Under the pieces are notes generated by a model. It searched no databases. It saw only the letters and a program-made list of their open reading frames with translations, and was not told the DNA's origin. This document shows positions 1 to 12,700 of a stretch of 64,000 nt of DNA, piece by piece; the stretch's first letter is position 1; every line of letters begins with the position of its first letter. The translations under genes and the position numbers were made by a program. Source of the DNA: Nautilus pompilius (Eukaryota; Mollusca; Cephalopoda; Nautilida; Nautilidae); assembly GCA_018389105.1 (NCBI GenBank), contig JACATO010002193.1:1-64000 (forward strand), written 5' to 3'.

Positions 1-737
1 TCAAGGTGAATGACCATCACTGCATCTTCAGACTTGCAATATTATTTGTAAATGCAAACAGTCCAAGAAAGACATGGTTTTTGAAAGGAATCGGTCTGAA
101 GAATTAGACACAGTAAGGTCTAGCTTTTAGGCCATTCTTTAAAACAAAATTATTTATGTACTTAGGTGGAAGGAAATTTAGTTATTGGAATCTCTCGCCT
201 TTGTGGATGACACCAAGGACTGTTGATTGGATTTTCGTATAACATTTCTAAAAAAAAAAAAAAACAGACATGGATATTTCTGGAAAAGTCCAGAGTAAAT
301 TTACCACAATGATCAGTAATGCGACTAATTCGCAGTTTGATGAACAACTGTTCTGTAGTTTGCCCACAGACGTTTTAGACATTATTCAGGTAGCATGTTT
401 TAAATTTTTCTTTAGGAAAGAGTACACTGATTGATTTAAAAACCTGTTTTAGTTTAGTTTACTATAATATAAATGGGCATAAATATAAGATGAATTAACA
501 TCAATATTTTCTTTGAATCATCCACAGTTTCAGAAAATGCAACATTAGAAGTTATATAATATATTTCCTACAAACTAAAAGGGAGGTAATTTAGGAACAA
601 TCGGTAAATTTCTTTTCTTTTTCTCTCTTCAGTATGAGGCCAAAAAATCTTCATTCATCCCTTTCTGCTCCAAATAGTATATATAAAGGGGAGATTTCAA
701 CAGAAGTAAAAAAAAAATCATTATAAAACAATCTTAC
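1..737 (-). other. EPAC2-like gene, start of intron 5
   Basis: Intron sequence running off the left edge. It is AT-rich with short A and T tracts. I see no coding segment, RNA gene or recognisable repeat in it. Confidence 0.7.
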
Positions 738-795
738 CTTTCTTGGTTAAGGTGCTTAATGGGGTGATAACTCCCTCCATCAACTGCTTGTTTCT
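738..795 (-). CDS. RAPGEF4: EPAC2-like gene, coding exon 5 (linker after domain A)
   Basis: The exon has 58 bases and continues in phase 0 as [19 protein letters not shown], matching the EPAC segment just after the LWE end of domain A. Donor GTAAGA follows. An alternative AG two bases inward would break the frame, so the outer acceptor is preferred. The next exon lies outside the window. Confidence 0.82.
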
Positions 796-3700
796 CTGCA
801 ACACAAAAGCAAACCTCAATGGAGCTGATTATTATTGACAATGACTAGACAGTTAAAATCACATTCTTTTCTATAGAAATAGATATCCTGCATACCTAGG
901 TTTCATGAGCTGCTGTGTCCTCATGTTGTTGTTGTTTTTGTTTTTTTTGTAATAACACTAAGGATTTGAGACAGTAATTGCCAAATATTTTCTTACTGTC
1001 AAACAAAATGAAGTAACCTTTTCGAGTACAATCTACAAATGGACTGAACTACAAAAACCATTCACACCATCCATGCCACAGCATGGTAACATGAGCTGAC
1101 GGGGACAATTATCATCAATTACATACAGAAATACAACAAAAATCCTCAGCTCTTTGCATATATACAACGAGTTTACTGAAAAACAGTTTTAAAGCAGATG
1201 CTCGATGTTTGGTAAATGACATTTAATGGTGTGTTTTTTTTCTGGAGAATTTTACAGTAATGGAACAAATGCTAATTGTTTTCCCTGTAGTATCATCCGC
1301 CTATCTCATGAGACACTGTACACATGTCACATATTTGCTCTATGCTTAATTGCCTGTATAATATATCACAGATATGCTAATATATTTGCTTGTGGAATGC
1401 ATTTAAAATTGATTTTGAAAAAGAAAAAAAAAAACAAGCTGAGATTATGTTGGTCTTTCATCTAAATCCATAAATGCTTTCATTTTTTGAAAAATTTTAA
1501 CTTGGAAGGTAATGGTTAAAATATAAAATATAGCCCTTTCATATCACATTAAATGCTCTTTCAGAGACAATAAGTTTAAATGAACAATTTAAAAAAATAA
1601 TAAACTTAAACGCATTACACCTGAATGCATTATTTTCTACCGATTCATTTAAGCTCATCTTTGTCACCGCATTAACAACAGTTACAAACTGTACTAAAGA
1701 ACCACTTTCAGTTTCCAATGGGAGCACTGAACCTATGGTTACAACCTGTGACCAAACTAATCATCATGTTATGTCACTAGATGTACTTTCTAAACTAGCA
1801 AAATTGATTTATAGGATAGAATTTATAAGAAAACTTTAACAGTTTTTATACTGTTATTATTACAAGTATATTATAAAACCACTGTGCAACAGGAACAAGG
1901 GTCTAAACTGGTCCACCAATAAAAACATTTGGCCAAATTTTCTGCTTTAAAATTGCAAAGATCGAACCAATGTAGCGAGATTAATGGACAGTTTTTCTGA
2001 AGAGGTATTCATATGCACACAGAAACCATCTCTTTGAAGTATCACATTAAAAAAAAAAAAACTTGCTTATGTGTCAATGGAACTAGTGGTTTGCCCAAAA
2101 TTCTGCTAATATAATAAAAGTAGTCTTATGGCTGCTACAGTGTTATTGGCTATAGTTAGCTGCTGATGTGGTCTAAGATGGCTGCCCTGGGTTGCATTTT
2201 AGAAAACACGTAAAGTCGGCATACAAATTAGAAAACAAATATGGCTGTGAAGAAAAGGATACACGTACTTAATAACAGTTAAGAAAGAAAATTATCTTTA
2301 ATTTCAAAACTTCTCTTAAAAGCAAGAGACAAAACTGAGAAAATGAACAGAGTTAAGGAATAACAAACTGCAATGCAGCTAATCAATAAGGAGGGATATA
2401 ATAAATTAAGGGTAAAGAGACCCCTTCTGAAGGATTATTATGCTATCTCTCAATGATTTGTACACTAATAAAATGATAGATTTCTTACAATGGATTGACA
2501 TAATAACCTCAAGACTGGGTAGATTTAATTTCCTCTCTCAACATTATCCCTCCACTTGCAACTCTGGCGGTTCATGGTAGTGTCATTCTTTGTCTTGTTT
2601 CATTAACCATGGTTAAAACAAGTTGTGCATTTGTTGTAGTACAGAATTTCCTTGGCATTGTAAAATTATATACGCAGATAAGCTTTTGAAAATTCTGGGT
2701 TTTTTTTCCTTTTCCATTTAACTTTGTTTCTTTCTCAAAAATGTAGCATTTAGTGGAAAATTGAAAAGCACACAAGAAAAAACTAATTTCAATTAAAGAT
2801 CTATCGCGATTTTTGGGGTTCGAATGAATCCTAAAATTCAAGCAGGATGCAAAATAAATCTAGCCAAGTTAGCTATTGGTTCACAGACATGATGACAGAG
2901 AACGCACCAGAACCTTGGTTCATGTTGAAATTATTCGCATCAGTTCTTCCAATGTGATTCAACTAGCAGGTGACTCAGTGTTCTACTTATCATCTATGTT
3001 GTAATTATGCTGCCTCGATACAATGAAAAGAACAGGATGCTTATATATATTTTAAAAGTAAAAAATAACTTAACAACAAATCAGTTTTCATATACATAGA
3101 TTTGGAGGAGATTTTAAAAAAAATTATACTTTCTCTGGTGAAGAATTAGGCAAATTTGTAAAACCATCTATGAGGAACTAATTTACCGCTAAACTGCTCT
3201 GAGTTTCTTTTGTTGCTGACTGTAAACAACATTCTGCCCAAACAAATTTTTAATGTTACTTATAGTACAATCAGTTCTCTATGACTCAGGTCACCTCTCA
3301 CCTTAAAATTACTACCTGTAATGTTTTGTCATCTCCTACCTCTACACTGCATTCCCCGCCTCAAGCCATAAGTTTCATCTTCAATGGTAGAACTCCAACC
3401 ATAACCCACTTTTCAGTGTCACCTACCTTATTGGTAATCTCTAGTCGTGCCCTGCGCATCTTGCAAACAGAGTATCATCAACACAATTTAGCTTCTAACA
3501 TTTAAGAAAAGGAAAAAAAAAAAAAATAAGAGAAGACTGCAAAGTTGCCAAAGTTGAAGCCTGGAGCCATCAGTGGTATGCATCCGCACATCAAGTCCCT
3601 CCAGTTATTGATTGTAGAAAACGCTGTTCTAAGATAGTACCTAGGATCTCCCCAGGTGCAGTTAATTCAATTAAGAGCTTGTTTGCTACTCATGACTCAT

Positions 3701-6700
3701 CGTCACATCCATAAAGTTAAAAGACAGGCAAACAAAGCAAATATTAAACAGCATATTAAGTTTATGATAAACAAACTTTCATTTCATTTTATGAAAAGCA
3801 AGCTTTACAAGGGAGATTATTTTGTCCTTAGCAACATAACCAATGGGTGGATTAATTTCCACGAAATTACCTATTATCATTTTCTACATTTGAATTTGCA
3901 AGTAAAAGTAACAAAATTAGCCATGTAAAATGCAGAATAGTCCTCTAAAATAAATGCTACATAAATTTCAGCTTGTAGATAAGTAAAGAAGCTCTCTCTC
4001 TCTCTCTCTCTCCCCCGCCATCTCTCTGTGTGCGCGAGTGTGCATGTGGCTAAAAAGGTGTATGTATACTGAAAATGCTAACTCTTTCAACAAAAAGGTC
4101 AAGATCTACAAAAAACAGGAAAAATACTCCAAATAGGAACTTACAGCAACAAGATCACAACTGGAATCATGTTGAGAAAAAGTCTTAAGTGCAGTCTACC
4201 CCATTGAAAGAAAGAAAAGGGGTGAACGAGTGAAGGGGTCCAAATTGGGGCATACTTGTTTTTTTTTTTGGAATGAAAAAATGGAAACACAAAGTGGGAT
4301 TTCTGATACACCAAAAAATAGGAGATCATAGAGAAATTTGAAGGAGTTACGGTGTAACATCTGTTACCATCAAAATTAATACAAGATACTTTATCGAGTT
4401 AGCTCAAGGTTATGCACCTACATCTACAGTGCAATGAAGTAGGAGAAGAATTCTATGACAATGCAGAAAAGGCACCAGAAATAGCGGAGAACGATTTCCA
4501 AGCTAAAGAAGAAGAAAGAAAACCAAAGTGAGACTCTTATGGGAAAATATGGATTGAGAAAAAAGAAATAAAAGAGGAAGCAAAGTTAGCCAATTTGCCT
4601 TTGGAAAGAACTGTGTGATAACCATCACTATATATATATATTTAAATGATGAAAAGTAGACGTGAGAGCTCCCAAATTGTGAAACAAGAAATGAAATATC
4701 CAAAATGATAAGACAGGAATCGTGAAAGAAAATGACTGTCCTGAACCATCGATTTGACAAGAACCACAAACTTGTAAAGGTAACAGACAACTTAGACCAG
4801 AAAAACATTTTAAAAATAAGCAAACTACAACTTGTCAGAATGTGTCGATACTTGGCGGATGTTGATAGCAGATTCTCAGCAGAAACCAGTAGAATAAACC
4901 AGAGGAAATAATAAGACACAGAAGCTTCTAGTCAGGCGATGCCTATTTTAGATTCAGTTAATAAAGAGCTTAGTTAGTGTGATACCTGAAGAAGTGAAGA
5001 TTGCAGTGGAATCAAGGAACAATAGCAGAATTCCACGCAGAGGCAAACTTGTGATAGGGTATTTTAAAGCAGCAGGAGAGTCATTAATGGATATTTTAAC
5101 AAAATTTAATAATAAAACCCTAACTTGAGTAGGATCCTATGTTTGGGAGAAAGTTAAAGCTATTATTGTATACAAAAAATAAAAGAAAAAGAAGAAGGTA
5201 GAACTAAAACAGAAAATTACAGATCCATTAACCCTGCTGACCCAATACATACAAGATATTTACAGAGGTCATCCAGAACAGGATTAGCAGAATTTTGGCT
5301 GGAAATCAACCAGCAGAACAGGCAAAATTTAAATCTGGTCACGTATTTGCACCATATTAATCAAAGAAAGCACTAGAATATAACAAGGCTATTTAATTAG
5401 CATTTATAAATTACAAAAGAAACAAACAAACAAACTCTTAACTACAAGTACAAAAATCCTTGCGTGTAACAAGCAGATGAATCCCACAGGTACATTAGCA
5501 TTTTAAAATATATGGGAAATGAAGTACAAGGTGAAGATTTCATAATTGCCAAAGGTGTTAAACAGGGAGACCCAAATGCACCTATTTCTCACAGATTGGA
5601 CTAGGAAGAGAAAGGAATATGAATAAAAAAAGAAAAAGAAAGATGCTGCTGCTGTTGTCCTGGTTACAAAAGATTCTGGTAAAATGAAAAACCTTTTGAG
5701 AGAATTAAGCAATAAAAGTGAGGCTTAAACAAAGATGGTGAAAGACAGCACAGATCAAATTTTATTGGAAGGTGCCCCTATTAAATATTGAAATAATCTA
5801 AACATCCTCAACAAGTTATATGTCATTTGGTAATTTCCAAAACTAGGAAACTGAAGCAAGAATTGGTAATGTGATAGAAAGCATTTTATGTTAAATACAG
5901 ATACTTGAAAGGGAAAAATACTTCAGATACAGTGAAGAGTAAATTATTTAACTCTTGTGTTCTTCAGGTTGTTTTTACATCTGCCTCAGAAAGTTAAGTC
6001 ACCCAAACAAAGTACAAAAACAGAAATTGGGAGCGACTTCATTTGTTGCTTAAGACAGTTAAGTCCAAAATCCGTGTTGGGAATGTATTAGAAAAAAAAA
6101 CACAGAAACAAACAAACATGGGACAGTTCTCACAAAACCATCCGTCTTAAAGAGATTGCAAAAGCTTTAATCTGTTCAGTCTATAGAGGATCACTTACTC
6201 TGAAGGCATATCAGCTTTAAATTCGCTTAGACTTGGCCATAATCATCACTCTTTCTGTAATGACTATGACTCAAATTTGGATCTACAACTGGCTGCCTTC
6301 TAAAATGAAAGACAAAAACTAAAAAAGTAGTAATTATTTCATATATATATCTGCTTTTTTCTTACCATGAATTTTCAACACATCATTTGTTTTCTTTTAG
6401 ATCGTCCAATCTTGTCAGCCCCCTTTTTCTGTTTGAGTTAATGCATAAAACAATTATTTGCATTCATTCTTGGCATTGCCAGCCAATTGTGTGTTCATCA
6501 TCATTACTGTTAAGCCTTTTCTCTTTTTTTTATTGTTATTGGCACAAATACCAATGCTGTTGTCACTGCCATATTATTACTGATTTATATCGCTATATAA
6601 ATCTAACCAATTAGCTCCAACAATGCCAAACTAACAGTTAAGAACAGAAGAGTGCTACAGACGTCTCTCCCCTTGACCACTCTGGAAGTTAGTTAATGCA

Positions 6701-9700
6701 GCGGAACTTCGGCGGAGACAGATGTTTCTACAGCGCAAAACTCGATTTCTGAATAACTGAAGCGAGAGAGAGCACCAACAGCAGCAGCAGCATCATCAAA
6801 CATGCCGCTGAATACCTGCCTATGATCCATTACGAGCCAACGTCACACCTTGCCAACTAATAAAACCCAAAGCTGCAAGATTTCCATCAGCTTTCAGTTT
6901 GAGCAGCCAACTGGTTAATTAGCTATGAGTTCATTTTTGCGCTATTAATTAAAAGTCTCTGCAGCCTGGTTATTTAGGGGGGTTTTGGTTTTTTTTTTTT
7001 TAAATTTTAAATCAAAAAATACTAAATGAGAGCCTTTACTAAAAGAAACATGTCCCCCCCACAAACAAAGATTCTAAGAAATCATTTTCTACTGATTGAT
7101 CACTAACCTTCATTTTGTACAATGATGGAGATGCTATTATGTGTTCTCTTGCTCTTCTTAAGGCATTTCTTTCAATTTAGAGTTAACTAATCTCTTCTCT
7201 TTTTTTTTTCAAACCCTTTCCTCTGTAGAATCCAGGAGTGCGTTTGAATAGATCATCACTAAGAAAATCATTTTAATTACAATTGAAATTACAAAACACA
7301 CAATTAAATTAAAAAACAAAAAATACCCTTTATTTTTCTCTCAAAACTATGTATTATTAACTAAAAAGCTAAAAAAAAAAACAAGGACAACATGCATTAT
7401 TTCACTTACAAAAGCTATTGCAAACATTATTTCAAGAACACATTTAAAGTTGAAATTTCTAAAAATAACTAATTTATTATCTGGGTGCTAATAAGCTACA
7501 AACAGGGGCATATGCACAAGAAAATTTTTTAAAAAGGGAGAAAAATCTCATCTAAAATATTTTAACAATAATAGCTGCTTTATGCCATCATTCTCATATT
7601 TCTTTATTTTTTCTAAAAAATCTAAGCTAATAAAAAAAAAAACTATCAAATTATCTTTACATTTTGTAAAGGATTAAGATTTTGTGCTGTTGTTAATGGT
7701 AAAAGAGTAAACAGTTAATTATCCCTACACCACACACGTGGAACAGTTTTCTTATCTCAATTTCTTGATAAAAATTATCACTATGTTATCCACTAGAATG
7801 TTACAATAAATCTCTGCTTAAATAACATATGACTTAGCTCACATCTGCTTACTGTTGTTAAATATTTTCGCAACAACAAAATAATACAAACAAAATCTAA
7901 ATTTCTAGTATAAGAAACATGGACGAATCTGTGCATAGCTTGATACATGGTTTTATTTAAAAATTTCTCTTTAGAGACCTATCGAATAATAGATAGTCCC
8001 TTTAATTTCGAATGTGGACGGTCATCTGTCCTTGCGTCCATTTAGAATCAGACCTTAAATATTTCAGAAACTTTCTCAAGTTAAACAATTTATTCTTTTA
8101 ATAGCACTATGTAGTTTCTATGTCTACCATCATAATTCAGATAGCACATATGATCATGTTTCTAAATTAAATGGTATTACCATGTATATTTCAGATGAGA
8201 CAAGGATTTTAAAAAGCCAGTCTTCAACCAGAGCACATCTTTGGCTTATTTTCATTTTATAAAAACTTTTAATTCCAGAGCTCAGAGGTGGACCAAAAGA
8301 TGCACAAGCAGCCCAAAACAATTGGATCACTACAGCTATGACAAAGAAAGCTATTGGCAAAATGCGACATTAAGCATTCCTCTCTCTGGAAATTACTGAA
8401 TGGCTGTAGAAAGATAGTTTGAAAACTTCCATTTTGATTTTTATCTTCCTTTTTTTTTGCAATTGTGTCTGCTTTTACCATCACTTTGGTTCTGCTGAAA
8501 TTCAATTAAAAATTTTATCCACTTTAACTCTTTCCCTGCCAAAGTCAGAGACCTTCAGTTAATGATTACATCCCACTGACTGCCAAAGTCAGAGATCACC
8601 GATCTAACGTAGTTTTTTTGTGAGACCCGATAGATGGCTGGTCAGTAGCACTGGACATCATTAGTATAAACATTGGCAAATGCCCTTGAGGGATTTTCAA
8701 ATCATCTGTCAATGGAGGAATGAATCTGTTAATGGAAATGATGCCAAAAACCTTGGCAGGGAAAGGGTTTTCAAAAATTTGCCCAAGAACAGTCAGTGTG
8801 GTTTCCATCAGACAAAAGACGACAAAATGGCAAAGTTTCAGGGAGGGGGGGGGCCCTAAAAGAAGTAGCAGCAGAATTAATCTAAAGCTAGATGGAGAAA
8901 TGAGAAACACAGAAGAGTAATGGAGAGATGCTTTGTTTCGAACATTTATCTGTCGTCCTTATTTGTTTCATTTTTCTTTATTGCAAACCTTAGTTGAGAG
9001 AGCAGTGATAATACGCACTTGGCCATGCACAATTAAACAACAAGCCAAAAGATTCAAACCCCCCTACAGAACTACCTGTCACCTAATGCCTAATTTCCAA
9101 ACACTGTAGATGAGCCAGCAATCTGAGCAAATAAGCCAATATTATCAATGCTGAACATCGGTGACATTAAGCTGCGGCACTTACCTCCCATAATATTTTG
9201 AAGTCCTTACGTTCCACCCGAATCAGCTCACAGTACTCACTGGTGACGATGGTGGCATGCCGCGGTTTATCTGCCAGGATAGATTCGCCGAATGTTGTCC
9301 CTGTTCCAAGAGTGCACAGAGTCACGGAATCCTGAAAGACGAGTCACTTCAGCCATCAGCAGTTTTTACGTTAGAGTAAACGTGGGCATCGAGTTGGATG
9401 AAAACAATGAGAGGTCTGCATGGTTTAATCTGGAGAGATCTGGGTTTAAGGGGAACTGTCTGTTCGTTTTCCTTTACCATGGACAATTAGGATTTTATCT
9501 TCAAGACCCAGCTGCCAATTGCATTGGAAAAAAAAAAAAGTGGGGAATGGAGAGAGAAAGCAAGGTGACTAAATGATATATATATGGAAATTAATCCAAA
9601 CTTTTGCAAAACCACTGTAATTTGTCCAGCTGTTGGAAGCAACAGGATTAATGCAATATCCTAAAATGGTTCATATGCAAGACAAGTTTGTTTTAGATAG

Positions 9701-12700
9701 CACAAACGTGAACACCAGAGATGTTCAAATAAAACCTGACTATCTGGAGTAATTGTATCTGGCTGGGTTTCATCTGAACACCTGTAGTAAACACCTGCCA
9801 ATTTTACAATCTACGTCCAGCGTCTGTAGCAAGATTCAAGCAACAGCCAACACGGTTTCTTTCTTCCTCACATCCACTTAAATTGTTTGAATCTTCTGTT
9901 GTTACGTCTTCTAAATTGCTGTTCAATAAATGCCAGTTAAATAAAAAAAATATTACTTGTCCGAATTTGCACCAACAATTACAATAGATTTGTTGTCTAA
10001 ATTATTCCTTTGATGTTAATGCTGTCAAATTCTTGCAAAAGAATCGTTTTTCAGTTCTTCAGAGAAAGGTTAAAGTTACAGAATTTTATAAAAAAGAACA
10101 GAGAAAACTATATTAATATATAATGTGTGTGTGTGTGTCTCTCTCTCTCTCTTTCCCTGAACTTATTATTGAAGTAGCATTTGGAATATATTCTGAGGAT
10201 TTTCCCAATACAATTTCTCAAAAAATATACTCCTATAATTTTGTAAAAATCTGTTTCTGATGGAAAGTCTTTGTTTAAAATTCTCTTTTTTCTTGTTAAT
10301 TATGTTACACACACACTCTCTACCCAGTCCCTTAGAAAAGAAAAAAAAACTGGGTGTAAAATGCAAATAATATGTCAGAATTGCAATCTCATGAGTAAAA
10401 ATGGAATGATTCATACTATAGTCATGTGTTGATATAGTACACAGTGAATGGTTGTCCTGCAAGCAATCAGAAAGTGCCATGAGCAGAAGGAATGTAAAAG
10501 TGTAAGCAGTGATATCATTGTATCGAGGTGAATACCATGGCTCCTGAGAAGAAAATATCGTATGACAAACATATAGAAGTCAGAGTCTTAGCAAATGAAG
10601 ACTAATCCATGTAGCGCATTGTAGGCCAACTTCATGTTTCATAAGGAGCTGTATGCAAGAATCTGAGGAGAATATGTGGAACCATTACTGTTGACAATAG
10701 GTTGAGGAAGAAAGCCCGAACTTTCCAAGTGATGTTAAGTACTCGAGGCTAAGTTCTTTAATGAGCCAGTGAAGATCTTGCAAATAACCTAGCTGTATGT
10801 ACAGGTGTTGACATTTCTTTAAGAACAGTAAGATACACATTAATGTGAAGTGGCCTCAGTGGACATGTAGCTGGCTGAAAACCTTTGCCGAAGAGAGGCA
10901 ACCAAAGAGTGGAAACTGCTCATCACAAATGGTTCTGAATTTTAACTATGGCAATTTGTTTGAAGGCAGACCGAGAAGCAATAACAGTCAGTGTACAACA
11001 GCTACAGTAGAGCACAATAAATCAATACAAGTGTGAGGCTGCATATCAGACAAAGGTGTTGGACATTTGCATAAAAATCAAATCTATACTGACTGCCGAC
11101 AGGTGTGGCCAAGTTCTCACCTATTGTGCCATTTCCTCAGCATTCATCTTCCAACATCACAATAACCCCAGGCATAATAGTCAGTGTGATGGAAAATTAT
11201 CTGGAACATAAAGAGGCTGATGGAACACCCACAAAAGATGCTTTGGCCAGCACAAAGTCCTGATATCAACATCATTGAGGTTACATGGGTTATATGGTTA
11301 CTGACAAAGCCAAATGACAACCCAACACCTTGGATGAATTGTGGAAAGTGTTACAGAATGTTTGGGAATGACATTCAAGTCATTCATACATTTATAGCCT
11401 GTATGGAAGAATAAAAACAAGGTCTCATGCTCTATATAAAGCAAAAACTTGCATACCAAATATTAATACATACACTGTACAATGTATTAATTTTCTGCAA
11501 TAATGCATTTTGTGTGTGTATTATATAAACTTCTTACAAGTATTCATTTGCACATATCCTGTGTGTTTTTCCATAATTATTTCCAACACTGTATGAACAA
11601 ACATATTTTATTTTCCTTCATCTTCACAAGAAAGTTGTCTCTGCTTTACCTAAAGAATTCAAAAAAATATTTTACGGAATTCTCTCAAATGATTATTTAC
11701 CATGTCTCCTGATGCTAGTGATGCATTACAGAAATGTTATTCATTCTGGATATGAACCAGAAATTGTTGACAGTCATTTTATGAACACATTTTTAAGAGA
11801 AACAGAACTGTTAAACATAATACTGAATTTAAACTATAATGGCAACACAGGAGCAGCAGAAGAAATTCAGCATTGGCCCTGCAAATCATGGCGGAGAGGA
11901 GGCTTCCAAAAAGATGGAAACCTTTTCAAAGGAAAAAAGAAAATAAAACCATGAAGTAACTTTTTGGAACAAATTAGGAATACTAAACTTGTAAAGTTCA
12001 TAATAATTTCTTAAAATTAAAGATAACTAAATACCCACATCTTTTTTGTTTGTTTGTTTTCTTTCTTAATGAAAGAACTCGGAGATGTTAGCCATTAGTC
12101 AAGACATTATTTAAGGTCACCGGACCCAACATCCAGGTATTCTAATCACAAAATATTCTTTTCCCATCTTATTCTTTGTTTAATGACTTGAGGAAGCTCT
12201 CAGGAAAGAACTAAAAATTTGCCTGGAAGTTCAATGAGACCAGAATAACAAAAAAGAAAAACTTAAGGGCTATCCCCAGAAACATTTGGGGTTGTTGTTT
12301 TTTTTTTTTGGATCAGCCTCAAAACACAAACCACAGTTCTGCTGAATTAATGGTTCACCGATCAGAGCCTGCAGGATGTGTCCCCCCATCCAGATTTTCT
12401 CGTACACCTAGTGATATTACAAGATGAAGTTTTACTTCTTGTGCCAAATAGATCTTGTACCAATACCGGTTTTCTGTGGATACTAAAAACAGCAGAAAAG
12501 CTACCTACCTGCAGATATGAAATAAAACACTGAACCGACATTTACAATTCGCATTTATTTAAAACATTACATAATGCACAATTGTTATAAAAAAGCAAAA
12601 ATCTGCAAAAATGGCAGCAGGGCAGCACTTGCTATAAAAAAATACACACAGTATTATAAAATAATACCCAATTCAATGAAAATATTTATTTTTTAGAAAA

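Larger units (their letters stand above)
796..9184 (-). other. EPAC2-like gene, intron 4 (about 8.4 kb)
   Basis: Noncoding AT-rich intron. It contains a CT microsatellite at 3992-4012, an RTE-like LINE relic at about 4430-6300 and a piggyBac-like MITE at 8528-8767. Open frames elsewhere in it are short and have no recognisable domain. Confidence 0.75.
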
